A stretch of 43,323 nt of DNA from Chloroflexota bacterium (GTDB lineage: Bacteria; Chloroflexota; Anaerolineae; Promineifilales; Promineifilaceae), in NCBI GenBank assembly GCA_022616275.1, contig JAKEFB010000184.1:1-43323 (forward strand), read 5' to 3'. Position numbers and translations under genes: made by a program. The notes under the pieces are model-generated. The model had not been told where the DNA came from and did not search any database. It saw only the letters and a program-made list of their open reading frames with translations. How positions within the stretch are numbered: position 1 is the first letter of the stretch; each line of letters starts with the position of its first letter. Of this stretch, positions 23,395 to 31,515 are shown in pieces.

Positions 23395-24433
23395 TCAAGC
23401 TGATAAGCCGTCGTCTAAAGCAGCTAAATCCACAAGTAAAGCGCTATATTTTTGACCCTCTGCCAGAGCCGCATCTGTAAAGCCTTTGCGGGCAAAAAAG
23501 GCATAATGAATCTCCCATCCCCGGCCATCGTCAGGCAGCGCTGTCAGGACAATGGGCATCTTCCGTTCTACCAGTTCACGGACCACGTCGCGCCCAACCG
23601 CGTCCACGCCCCACTTGCATTCAGCCAGCAACAATTGGCGTTTGCGCCAGTTAACAGCCGCTACGTCAACCTGTACTCCTTTACCCCAATGGGCGCCAAC
23701 TCTTTCTGGCGTGAAAGGCAGCCGGCCACGGCGCGCCTGCGCCAGCACCCATTCCTGACATAGCTCTTCAAAAGCGGTCTGCCCGATGAAAGCCCGCAAC
23801 TGTTCGCTGATTACCTCCCATAAAGGATCGTAGAGACGTTGTTCCAACATGTCCTGGTGGGGCCAGATGTAACGGAAATAAAAGCGCAGGTAATGATCAG
23901 CCAGGACATAGCGGCCCAGGCGGGAGGTGGCGCGCTCGGTCTTAGGCACGGTCACCGGCACTTTGCGACGAATGATCCCCAGGTCACGCAAACGAGCCAG
24001 ATAGGGATCCGCTTGTTTTAATTGCTGAAAACCGGCCGTCGAAGCAATATCCGCGATACGATGGTGGCCAGCGGCGATAGCCAGCAAAACAGCAACATAA
24101 TTTTGTGGTTCACGCAATGACTCGTGCAGCAAGTTTTCTGTATCGGTGCTGAAAATGCCGGTGGCCCGAAAAATATGGCGTTTGACATTCTCGCTAATCG
24201 TGCGGCTGTCTTTGAACTGCTCCAGGTAAGCCGGCACGCCCCCCAGCATAGCCCAGACGGCCACTCGCTGTTCGGCGTTGTAGTTGGGGTAGAACTGCTT
24301 CAGTGCACGAAACGGCAAAGCAGCGACTCGCATTCCCTAGCCGCCGCCGGCCGGTGACCGCTAACAAGCGCGCTTCGTTCTCCTGGAGCAGTAAGTTAAG
24401 TTCATCTAATTCCCGTTCACGATCAATAAGCAT
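23395..24433 (-). pseudogene. Archaeal-type AAA ATPase with DUF234, broken at the P-loop
   Basis: The start at 24433 reads MLIDRERELDELNLLLQENE and then VTGRRRLG, where the P-loop should continue with K-T/S. Instead the frame shifts into unrelated sequence. The C-terminal part continues in another frame from about 24333: LPFRALKQFYPNYNAEQRVAV, MLGGVPAYL, a winged-helix segment, and a DUF234/nuclease-like end with AECKWGVDAVGRD. Roughly 170 residues of the ATPase core (rest of Walker A, Walker B and sensors) are missing, so an internal deletion is likely. The 312-residue C-terminal part remains open and could in principle still be translated from an ATG at 24333. The ATPase is inactive as it stands. 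Confidence 0.78.
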
Positions 24434-24447
24434 AACAGCACATTACC

Positions 24448-24492
24448 CTAAACATGATTAGCCTAATCATGTTTAGCCTAATGTACATTAGG
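24448..24492. promoter_or_regulatory. Two adjacent perfect palindromes (operator-like)
   Basis: 24448-24476 is a perfect 29-bp palindrome with a single central C (arms CTAAACATGATTAG and CTAATCATGTTTAG). Next to it, 24477-24492 is the perfect palindrome CCTAATGTACATTAGG. Both share CTAAT half-sites. It lies 15 bp upstream of the AAA pseudogene start. It may be a regulator binding site, a terminator-like stem or a mobile palindrome. Confidence 0.6.
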
Positions 24493-24520
24493 ATATTATT
24501 TCTGCCAACAGGAATACTTG

Positions 24521-24547
24521 TCGTCTGTCGTTCGTCGTCTGTCGTCC
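24521..24547. repeat. TCGTCTGTCG-word array
   Basis: Imperfect tandem words TCGTCTG/TCGTTCG/TCGTC upstream of the BNR gene, in the same style as the other tandem word arrays but without a clear inverted half. Confidence 0.7.
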
Positions 24548-24746
24548 AACTATAAAGCTAATCTCAGCCAAGCCCGCGTAATACGCATTTCGGCGTATCC
24601 CGAAGGAGAAAGGAATGAGGTACAATCCTGGCAACTCAACTGGGCCAATCAGCCTTGAGCCAACATTGACCTCTTGATTTGGAACAAATGTTCTTGTATC
24701 ATGTTGGCATCTGAATCCTCACATTCATACCAGAAAGGAGGCGCTT

Positions 24747-25841
24747 ATGTCAAGTAACAACTGGGTCCTGGCCCTTGTCGGCACACGCAAGGGCGCTTTT
24801 ATCTTTGAAAGCGACGAAGACCGCCGGACGTGGCAGGTCCACGGCCCCCACTTCCCCGGCTGGTCCGTTCATCACCTGGTCCACGACGCGCGTAGCGGCA
24901 CGTTGTTTGCCGCCCTGGACCACGCCGTCTACGGCAGCAACGTCCACCGCTCGGCCGACCTGGGAAAAAGCTGGGAGATGGCCGAAGGGCCGAGCTTCCC
25001 CGAAGGGGACGAGCGCACCGTCAAGCGCGTCTGGCATATCCGGCCGGGCCACGCCAGCCAGCCGGGCGTCGTCTGGGCCGGGGCCGACCCCGGCGCGCTG
25101 TTCCGCTCCGAGGACAACGGCAAGAGCTGGAGCAGCGTGGATGGCCTGAACAACCATCCCACCCGCGAGAATTGGTTCCCCGGGGCCGGGGGGATGATGG
25201 TTCACACCATTATCCAGGACCCCAACAACCCGGACCGCCTCTTTGTGGCTATCTCGGCCGCTGGCGTCTTCCGCAGCGATGATGGCGGCCAGAGCTGGCA
25301 GCCTAAAAACAAGGGTGTCCGGGCCGACTTCCTGCCCGACAAATATCCCGAAGTCGGCCAGTGCTGCCACCACCTGGTCATGAGTCCGGCCGACCCTAAC
25401 GTCCTCTTCCAGCAAAACCACTGCGGCGTCTACCGCAGCCGGGACGGCGGCGACAACTGGGAGGACATTGGCACCGGCCGCCTGCCGGCCACTTTTGGCT
25501 TTCCCATGGCCGTCCACCCCCGTCATGGCCACACCATCTACGTCGTTCCCCAGGTCAGCGACGAGTACCGCTTCACCCCAGACGGCCGTTTCCGCGTCTA
25601 CCGCTCCAGTGACGGCGGCGAGCACTGGGAAGGGCTGACCAATGGGCTGCCCCAGGACAACGCCTACCTCAACGTCTTCCGCGAGGCCATGGCCACCGAC
25701 GCCTGCGACCCGGCCGGGGTCTACGTCGGCACCGGCACCGGCCAGCTCTTCTTCAGCCGGGACGGCGGCGAGAACTGGGAAGCGTTAACCCAGACCCTGC
25801 CGCCTATCTACGCTGTTAGCACGGCCGTCGTCAGTGGGTAA
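24747..25841 (+). CDS. BNR/Asp-box beta-propeller protein (sialidase/VPS10-like fold)
   Basis: A 364-residue protein with about seven repeats carrying Asp-box motifs (S-x-D-x-G-x-x-W): HRSADLGKSW, FRSEDNGKSW, FRSDDGGQSW, YRSRDGGDNW, YRSSDGGEHW and FSRDGGENW. This predicts a seven-bladed propeller. No signal peptide is present, so it is probably cytosolic. Asp boxes occur in sialidases but do not show glycosidase activity on their own; no catalytic Arg triad is evident, so function is open. The start is secure, with AAAGGAGG 7-8 nt before the ATG. It appears monocistronic and well expressed. Confidence 0.88.
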   Translation: MSSNNWVLALVGTRKGAFIFESDEDRRTWQVHGPHFPGWSVHHLVHDARSGTLFAALDHAVYGSNVHRSADLGKSWEMAEGPSFPEGDERTVKRVWHIRPGHASQPGVVWAGADPGALFRSEDNGKSWSSVDGLNNHPTRENWFPGAGGMMVHTIIQDPNNPDRLFVAISAAGVFRSDDGGQSWQPKNKGVRADFLPDKYPEVGQCCHHLVMSPADPNVLFQQNHCGVYRSRDGGDNWEDIGTGRLPATFGFPMAVHPRHGHTIYVVPQVSDEYRFTPDGRFRVYRSSDGGEHWEGLTNGLPQDNAYLNVFREAMATDACDPAGVYVGTGTGQLFFSRDGGENWEALTQTLPPIYAVSTAVVSG

Positions 25842-25942
25842 AAAACGCGAATGAGCGTACAACGCTTCACGAATGGGCGAATGGCGCGAATAAATTAAAA
25901 ACTATTCGTGCCATTCGTTTTATTCGCGTCATTCGCGATAAA
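25842..25942. repeat. GCGAATGA/ATTCGCG inverted repeat element
   Basis: AACGCGAATGAGCG and GAATGGGCGAATGGCGCGAA on the left; ATTCGTGCCATTCG and TTCGCGTCATTCGCG on the right, around an AT-rich centre. It fills the convergent gap; its right end overlaps the last codons of the desulfhydrase gene. Same family as 7549 and 8087. Confidence 0.82.
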
Positions 25943-26969
25943 AGGCAGAAAGTGGCTCTTCATAAGCCCAAAGACCTGGTGCGCCGCCGGTGTGCAGGAA
26001 GATGACGTGCTCGCCCGGCCGGAAGCGGCCTTGCCGGATCAGGTCAAGCAGCCCGGCAAACGCTTTGCCGGTGTAGACCGGGTCCAGAACGATTCCTTCG
26101 CTTTGGGCCAAGGTCTGGATGGCCTGGCCGGCCTCGGCCGTCAGGACGGCGTAAGCTGGTCCGGCATAGGTCCTTTCAATGATCGGCACGTCCTCCGGCC
26201 GGAAGTCGTGCGGCTCTCCCAACGCAGCGCATAGTTCCCCGGCCAGCCGGCCGATGCTGACCGGGAACGCCTTCCACAACTTGCCCACGTCAATCCCCAG
26301 CAACCTGACCGGGGAGTCCAGCAGGGTAAAACCGGCCAGCAGCCCGGCCAGCGTGCCACCCGTGCCGGCGGCCGTGACCACCGTCACCGGCTCCAGCCCC
26401 AATTGGGCCACCTGCTCGTGTAGCTCCAGCGCGGCGGCGACATAACCCAGGCAGCCGGTAACGTTGTGGCCGCCGACAGGCATAAAGTAAGCCCCCGGCC
26501 CGGTGAAGGGCAGCGCCACCAGCCGGACCAGCCGGTTGGCTGCCTCCAACGTCATCGAAGCGCCGCCCCCACCGCCAAAAGGAATAAAGTGCAGCCGGGC
26601 GCCAAAGAGCCGGTCCAACAGCAAATTGCCAGGCAGGGTGGGCGGCCGGCGTTCAAAGAAGAAGAGGTGCGCCTCCAGCTCCAGGGCGGCGCAGGCGGCG
26701 GCCGTCATCCGGGCGTGGTTGGACTGCAGGCCACCATAAGTGATCACCTTCCGTTTGCCCTGGCGCTGGATTTCGGCCATCAAAAAAGCCAGCTTCCGCC
26801 CCTTGTTGCCGCCCATGCCCGGCCCCAGGCCGTCGTCCCGCTTGACCCACAGGCGCGGCCCGCCCAACTGCCCGGTCAAACGCGCCAGCGGCGCCAGCGG
26901 CGTGGGCAGGGGACTGTAGTCCAGTTTAGGAAAGCGGGCCAGTTGGGCCCTTAGTTGCTCAAATAACAT
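25929..26969 (-). CDS. D-cysteine desulfhydrase / ACC deaminase-like PLP enzyme
   Basis: A 346-residue fold-type II PLP enzyme. WVKRDDGLGPGMGGNKGRKL (residues 41-60) carries the Lys that should bind PLP within GGNK, followed by TYGGLQSNHARMTAAAC and a Gly-rich phosphate loop near VVTAAGTGGTLAG. The family includes D-cysteine desulfhydrase (D-cysteine to pyruvate, H2S and ammonia) and 1-aminocyclopropane-1-carboxylate deaminase. The two cannot be separated safely by eye, so I give no symbol. The C-terminal VIFLHTGGAPGLWAYE is typical. It is followed on the same strand by unrelated genes and bounded by repeat elements on both sides. Confidence 0.88.
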   Translation of the reverse strand: MLFEQLRAQLARFPKLDYSPLPTPLAPLARLTGQLGGPRLWVKRDDGLGPGMGGNKGRKLAFLMAEIQRQGKRKVITYGGLQSNHARMTAAACAALELEAHLFFFERRPPTLPGNLLLDRLFGARLHFIPFGGGGGASMTLEAANRLVRLVALPFTGPGAYFMPVGGHNVTGCLGYVAAALELHEQVAQLGLEPVTVVTAAGTGGTLAGLLAGFTLLDSPVRLLGIDVGKLWKAFPVSIGRLAGELCAALGEPHDFRPEDVPIIERTYAGPAYAVLTAEAGQAIQTLAQSEGIVLDPVYTGKAFAGLLDLIRQGRFRPGEHVIFLHTGGAPGLWAYEEPLSAFYRE

Positions 26970-27049
26970 GGTTGATGGTTGATAGTTGATGGTTGGTAGT
27001 TGGTGGTTAACTACCTGCTATCAACCACCAACTATCAACTACCAACTAA
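26970..27049. repeat. TTGATGGTTGG-word inverted repeat element
   Basis: Left: GTTGATGGTTGATAGTTGAT and GGTTGGTAGTTGGTGGTTAA. Right: TATCAACCACCAACTATCAA and CTACCAACTA. It fills exactly the 80-bp gap between the desulfhydrase ATG and the DUF3267 stop. Confidence 0.88.
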
Positions 27050-27649
27050 TCACCTTCCGGCCGGCAGATAGACCAGCATAGTCTTGGGATTGACGTCATA
27101 TAACAGGGCGGCGGCCGGCCAGCGCAACAGCCGCCAGGCCAGGTACAGGTCGCCCACCGCACCGCCGGTGTTAAAGAGCAGCATGGCCAGGGCCACCAGG
27201 CTGACGGTGTGATCGGGCGCAGCCAGCAACGGGACCATGACGGCCGTAATGACCAGCAAGGGGGCCAGAGCCACGACCAGGTTGTGGTTGCGTTTCTGGA
27301 ACTGGCCGAAGGCGGCGGCGTAGGCGGCAAACAACCGTAGATTAGCCCCAAACGTTACCCGGTAACCCAGCAGTCGGTAGGCCAGGCCGTGGACGGCCTC
27401 GTGGACCAGGACACCTAGCAGCACCGTGGCCAACACCAGCAACAGGTCGCCCAGACCGCGCAACGGCAGAGCCCGAAACTCGCCCGGCAGCCACCATCCG
27501 ATCCACAACCACAACGGGACGCTGGCCACCAGCAACAGGTTGGCCGTCACCTGTAGCCGCCTCTTGGGATACTCAAAAGCCTCGGCCGGTTCGTACCCAG
27601 CCGGTGGAGGCGGGTATCGCGCAGCAACCTGGTCCACGTTCGTTGCCAT
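27050..27649 (-). CDS. DUF3267 family putative membrane zinc metalloprotease
   Basis: A 199-residue integral membrane protein with about four helices. HEAVH at residues 83-87, inside LLGVLVHEAVHGLAYRLLG, is an HExxH zinc motif within a membrane helix, as in site-2-type and DUF3267 putative zincins. A FGAN...F...F..RN.......PL segment follows, typical of DUF3267, where further ligands may lie. The N-terminal 20 residues are Pro-rich and cytosolic. The substrate is unknown. It is flanked by repeat elements and by the GMC oxidoreductase gene 10 bp upstream on the same strand, so the two may share a transcript. Confidence 0.82.
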   Translation of the reverse strand: MATNVDQVAARYPPPPAGYEPAEAFEYPKRRLQVTANLLLVASVPLWLWIGWWLPGEFRALPLRGLGDLLLVLATVLLGVLVHEAVHGLAYRLLGYRVTFGANLRLFAAYAAAFGQFQKRNHNLVVALAPLLVITAVMVPLLAAPDHTVSLVALAMLLFNTGGAVGDLYLAWRLLRWPAAALLYDVNPKTMLVYLPAGR

Positions 27650-27650
27650 T

Positions 27651-27710
27651 TTTTCGCGCTAACGCAGGCTTCCTGCGTCATTCGCGTTAATTGGTTGCGA
27701 TTTATTCGCC
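27651..27710. repeat. ATTCGCG-type element forming the C-terminus of the GMC gene
   Basis: Contains the hairpin ACGCAGG (27662-27668) / CCTGCGT (27672-27678) with a CTT loop, plus TTCGCGTTAATTGGTTGCG. The GMC gene's last residues and its TAG stop (27659-27661) lie inside the element. Confidence 0.75.
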
Positions 27711-29011
27711 AGGTGATCAGCCAGCCGCCGGGCCAGGCTGATAATCGTCAGGACTGTCGGCCGGGCCAGGGCTTCGGGGAAGACGCTGGCGTCGCAGGCG
27801 TAGAGGTTTTCGACGGCCGTCTCCAGGTCGCGGGAGAGCATACTGTCTATGCGCACCGTGCCCGAGGGGTGCGTGCCCCGCAGCGGCGTTAGAAACAGCG
27901 TTTCCGGGTCACAGCCGGCCTGGCGCAGAATGCGGCGGGCCACCTGCTCGGCCCGGCCCAGCCGCTCCCGGTCGCCGGCCGTCAATCCCTTGCTGATCCG
28001 GCCCTTCCGGTCAATACCCCCACTGACCTCGTCCTTCAGCTTAATCATCACCCCCAACGTCCGCCCCCAGCGCGGCCAGGTCAGGGCATAACCCGGCCCC
28101 TTGGCCAGCATGGCCACCGGGTAATTCAGCCAGGGGTCAATGAGCGTCGAAAACATGACCCCCAGCCCATCGTCGGGGTAGCTCCAGGTCATCGGCGGCT
28201 CGTTGCCGATCCCCTCGTGCTGCGCCAGCCCGTAGACCATTGAGGTGGTATCCAACGTCATGCCCCGGCCGGCGTCTGGCAGGCCGCTGCCCTGCAAAAT
28301 CAGCGGCGTGCCAATTCCCCCGGCGCAAACAACGACAATTCCTGCCTCAATGACAAATGTCCGGCCGCCTCGCCGGCCGCGCACGCCAAAGACCTGGCCG
28401 CCGCCGTGCAACACCTTGTCCACCGTCGCCCCTGTCCACAGGTCAATTCCCTCAGCCACGGCGTCGTCCACGTACTCGGCCGCGTTCCACTTGGCCCGGC
28501 AGCGGCAGCCCAACATACATTTGGCCCCACAATCAAACGCCGTAGCCCGCTCCGGCTGCACAAATTTGTCCTGCGGCTGCCATTGCATTCCCAACTCGCC
28601 GGCCGCCTCGGCAATCCGGGTCGAAGCCGCGCCGCGCAATTCCGGCGGCAGTGGACCAATGGCCAGCTCGGCCGCCGTCTTCTCGGCGTGAGCCTCCAGA
28701 TCAATACCATACCGCTCGCGCCACCAGGCCTGCGGCCGGGCGGCGCAGCCACAGTACATACTCGTCGCCCCGCCCAGCATCAGCGGCCGGACGATGCTCA
28801 GCCCCTCCCGCGTGTAGAGGAAGGAGGCCCGGTCGGTGTACAGCATCGCCCCCGGATACGTGCCGTAGAGCGGACTATTGCGCCAGTCCCGGCCGCGCTC
28901 CAGCAAGGTAATCCCCCAGCCGGCCTTGGAGCGGGCCAGTTGCCGGGCCAGCGTCGCCCCGCCCGGCCCCGAGCCGACGATGACTACATCTGTCTGTTTA
29001 CGAACCGTCAT
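27659..29011 (-). CDS. GMC-family FAD-dependent oxidoreductase
   Basis: A 450-residue flavoprotein. VVIVGSGPGGATLARQLA at residues 9-26 is the FAD Rossmann motif, followed by ITLLERG. The C-terminal GMC_oxred_C region is recognisable: GTHPSGTVRIDS, then NLYACDASVFPEALARPTVL, which places the catalytic His and the second FAD contact. A Cys-rich segment (CGAKCMLGCRCRAKW, about 165-180) is common in bacterial GMC proteins annotated as dehydrogenases. Substrate (alcohol, sugar, sterol or other) is not evident. The last residues (PINANDAGSLR) are encoded by a repeat element and are not part of the family. The ATG at 29011 follows no strong ribosome site. Confidence 0.88.
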   Translation of the reverse strand: MTVRKQTDVVIVGSGPGGATLARQLARSKAGWGITLLERGRDWRNSPLYGTYPGAMLYTDRASFLYTREGLSIVRPLMLGGATSMYCGCAARPQAWWRERYGIDLEAHAEKTAAELAIGPLPPELRGAASTRIAEAAGELGMQWQPQDKFVQPERATAFDCGAKCMLGCRCRAKWNAAEYVDDAVAEGIDLWTGATVDKVLHGGGQVFGVRGRRGGRTFVIEAGIVVVCAGGIGTPLILQGSGLPDAGRGMTLDTTSMVYGLAQHEGIGNEPPMTWSYPDDGLGVMFSTLIDPWLNYPVAMLAKGPGYALTWPRWGRTLGVMIKLKDEVSGGIDRKGRISKGLTAGDRERLGRAEQVARRILRQAGCDPETLFLTPLRGTHPSGTVRIDSMLSRDLETAVENLYACDASVFPEALARPTVLTIISLARRLADHLANKSQPINANDAGSLR

Positions 29012-29152
29012 GGTTGCATTTTAACTCAATTTAAATTCCAGGTACCATTGTCTTTTGAATCAGAGTTTGGAACGAGGCCGATCAGTACAAGTAGGACATA
29101 ATTTCCAGTACAATAGGCGCCACATGAGAATGAGGAATGGAGTAATAATCCG

Positions 29153-29521
29153 ATGACAACCGTTACCCTGGCCCCCGATCTGGCCGAAGAAATTGAAAAC
29201 CTCACCGGGAAGGACCACGCCGACACACAGGCGTTTGTTGAGAAAGCCATCCGGGCCTATCTCATTCAACTGCGGCGGGAGATAATCCGAACCGAAACAG
29301 AGGCGTTTAACGCCCAATACGAACAACTGCGAGCGAGGCATCCGGGGCAATACGTCGCTATTCATCAGGGCCAGGTCATTGACCACGACTCCGACCTGCG
29401 CACCCTACATTTGCGTGTTTATGAACAGTTAGACCGTACACCGGTGTTGTTGAAGCAAGTCACAGATGAGCCCGAAAGAGAACTAATCTTCCGCAGCCCG
29501 CACCTGGAAAGGTCCAAATAA
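29153..29521 (+). CDS. Small protein with DUF5678-like C-terminal segment
   Basis: A 122-residue soluble protein. The N-terminal half is helical and charged (LAPDLAEEIENLTGKDHADT, then FVEKAIRAYLIQLRRE), like the ribbon-helix-helix-type N-termini of small antitoxin-like proteins. The second half, GQYVAIHQGQVIDHDSDL followed by LHLRVYEQL and a LLKQV strand, resembles DUF5678. No toxin partner is adjacent. The ATG at 29153 has GGAG about 10 nt upstream. It lies 1 bp before the start of the membrane glycosyltransferase-like gene, but its GC is lower, and a functional link is doubtful. Confidence 0.68.
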   Translation: MTTVTLAPDLAEEIENLTGKDHADTQAFVEKAIRAYLIQLRREIIRTETEAFNAQYEQLRARHPGQYVAIHQGQVIDHDSDLRTLHLRVYEQLDRTPVLLKQVTDEPERELIFRSPHLERSK

Positions 29522-29522
29522 G

Positions 29523-31478
29523 TTGGGCCGGGGAAGCAGCCATTCCTATATACCGCCCTCTTCTTCACTCACTGATTTGTTGCCCCCCTGGCTCCCGGCC
29601 GCCCTGCTACACGTCCTGCTTCTGGGCCTCTACCTGGACTGGGGCCAGGTCATCGGCAACCCGCCGGTAGCCGACACTGACTTTGCCAGCCACTGGGCCG
29701 AGGCCTGGAGCGTCGGCCACTTCTTGGACCACGGCCGGCTATGGGGCTACGACCCCCACTTTATGGCCGGCCAGCCCGAGGGCACACTCTTCGACGTAGA
29801 CAACAAGCTCGTCGAAGTCGCCACTTGGGCCATCGGCCAAAGCGGGCTGCCGCTGCCCCTGGCCTACAACCTGGTCCTGGCCACGCTCATTCTCATTGCC
29901 CCGCTAACCATTTATCCGGCCGCCCGCTGGCTGGGTCTCGGTCGGCGGGATGCCCTGCTGTCCCAACTGGCAGCCCTGGGCTTGTGGTTTCTGGACCCGG
30001 CGCTGCGCTGGGCCTGGCAAGGTGGGACTTTTGCCTTTGTCGTCACCGTACCCCTGGCCCTGCTGGGCCTGGCGGCGGCGGCCCGTCTCGTCCGGCCTGG
30101 CCCGCCACCCCGGCCGGTGGTCTGGCTGGCCTGGTTCGGCCTCGGGCCGCTCCTGTTCTGGCTGCACGCCCTGGCTTTTGCCCTCCTGGCGTTGCCTCTG
30201 GCCGTCCTCTGGCTGCGCGCCTGGCCGGGGTTGCCCTGGCCTCGCCGGCTGGCCGGCCTCCTCTGGCCGCCCCTGGTACTCCTGGCCAGCCTGCCCTGGC
30301 TGCTGACGACCCTCCGTTTCCTCGGGGCGCGGACCAGCGCCGGCCAGTTTTTACAGGGTGGGCTGCCGGCGCTGGCGGCCGACCTGCTGGGCATCGGCGC
30401 CGTGGACGGCGCGTCCACCGTCAGCCTGCTCGGTCTGCGCTGGCTGGTTTTGCTCCTCGGCGGGCTGGGCCTGGCCTGGCTGGCCCGGCGCAGCGCCGCT
30501 GGGCTGGCCGTGGCCGCGGCCGTCTGGGCCGGCCTGCTCCTGGCCTACGGCGCCGTCCACTTGCCGGGCGGCGGCGACCTGCAACCGTACCGCTACCTCA
30601 AACAGTCTATGCTCTGGTCCACCATCGGCCTCGGCCCCGGCCTGCGGGTCCTCATAGCTCTATTCGCTCCTGGCCCCCATCTTCTCCCTCGCCCCCCAAT
30701 AACCAATCCACCAATAACCACTAACCTCCTCACTCGAACTCTTTTCCTGGCCGCCACCCTGGTCGCCTTATTATGGATTGGTTACGGCGGCTGGCGCTTC
30801 CGGCCGCCGCCGTTAGGCGGGCCGCCCTACAACCAGTGGCAGGGACCGTCGGCCGAGGCCCACGCTTTATGCGACTATCTGCGCACCCTCCCCTTGCAAG
30901 AGGGGCGCGTCCTGCTCGACGACGCCCGCGTCGGCGCATTGCTGCCCTGGTGCAGCGGCGCCCAGGTTATTGGCGGGCACTTTGGCCAGATCTGGACCCG
31001 GTACGGCTTCAGCAACGCCACCCCCTGGAACTTCCTGGACGTCCTCTACCGGGATTACACCGTCGCCGCCTGGCAGCGGGCCATGACCACCTACAACGTG
31101 TACTGGATCGTCGCCCACCAGGCCTGGAATATGCCTGGCTGGTACACGCTGGCCGAGTGGCTGGCCGACCACCCCGACCAGGTCGTCGCCGGCCCGGCCT
31201 TTGGCCCCTACCAGTTCTACCAGGTCGCCCGACCGACCGCTTCCCCCACCTTTTCCGTGCAGGCCGGTGTGGCCGGCCTGCACGTCACCGCCACCCCCGG
31301 CGCAGAATCGTTCGTCCTGCCCTACCACTGGATCACTACTTTACGAACCGTTCCCGCCACCGTCCAAATCCAACCCCAACCCACCGGCCGCGACCCCATC
31401 CCCTTCATTGCCGTCCAGCCAAACGGAGCGACCGATTTCCTTATCTGCCACGAACCACTCTGTCCAAAAGAGCGATGA
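29523..31478 (+). CDS. Large polytopic membrane protein, GT-C-like
   Basis: A 651-residue protein with about ten to twelve hydrophobic helices up to residue 430, then an extracytoplasmic domain of about 200 residues. The first loop reads NPPVADTDFASHWAEAW and GYDPHFMAGQPEG; acidic residues in the first external loop after helix 1 are typical of GT-C glycosyltransferases that use polyprenyl-linked sugars. The 6-pyruvoyl-tetrahydropterin-synthase-related membrane family has a similar plan and is an alternative. The start appears to be a TTG at 29523, one base after the previous stop. Residues about 392-402 (PPITNPPITTN) are encoded by a dispersed CCAATAACC array, and the stop lies in another repeat. 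It probably belongs to the surface-glycan region that follows. Confidence 0.78.
   Translation: MGRGSSHSYIPPSSSLTDLLPPWLPAALLHVLLLGLYLDWGQVIGNPPVADTDFASHWAEAWSVGHFLDHGRLWGYDPHFMAGQPEGTLFDVDNKLVEVATWAIGQSGLPLPLAYNLVLATLILIAPLTIYPAARWLGLGRRDALLSQLAALGLWFLDPALRWAWQGGTFAFVVTVPLALLGLAAAARLVRPGPPPRPVVWLAWFGLGPLLFWLHALAFALLALPLAVLWLRAWPGLPWPRRLAGLLWPPLVLLASLPWLLTTLRFLGARTSAGQFLQGGLPALAADLLGIGAVDGASTVSLLGLRWLVLLLGGLGLAWLARRSAAGLAVAAAVWAGLLLAYGAVHLPGGGDLQPYRYLKQSMLWSTIGLGPGLRVLIALFAPGPHLLPRPPITNPPITTNLLTRTLFLAATLVALLWIGYGGWRFRPPPLGGPPYNQWQGPSAEAHALCDYLRTLPLQEGRVLLDDARVGALLPWCSGAQVIGGHFGQIWTRYGFSNATPWNFLDVLYRDYTVAAWQRAMTTYNVYWIVAHQAWNMPGWYTLAEWLADHPDQVVAGPAFGPYQFYQVARPTASPTFSVQAGVAGLHVTATPGAESFVLPYHWITTLRTVPATVQIQPQPTGRDPIPFIAVQPNGATDFLICHEPLCPKER
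30696..30726. repeat. Intragenic CCAATAACC-word array
   Basis: CCAATAACCAATCCACCAAT plus further AACC words, in frame within the 651-residue membrane protein between two helices. The same word family forms the outer element at 16461-16606. Confidence 0.85.
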
Positions 31479-31500
31479 GCAACGAGTGATGAGCAATGAG
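31470..31500. repeat. GATGAG/CAATGAG array at the end of the membrane protein gene
   Basis: A near-identical copy (25 of 26) of 5923-5948. It overlaps the last codons and supplies the TGA stop (31476-31478). Confidence 0.85.
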
Positions 31501-31515
31501 TGGCTCTGAAACCGG

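Larger units (their letters stand above)
24434..24746. other. Intergenic region between AAA pseudogene and BNR gene
   Basis: About 313 bp without a gene. It holds the palindrome pair at 24448-24492, a TCGTCTGTCG word array at 24521-24547 and, at its right end, the strong ribosome site AAAGGAGG before the ATG at 24747. It is visibly AT-richer than its surroundings. No definite -35/-10 pair could be fixed. Confidence 0.6.
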
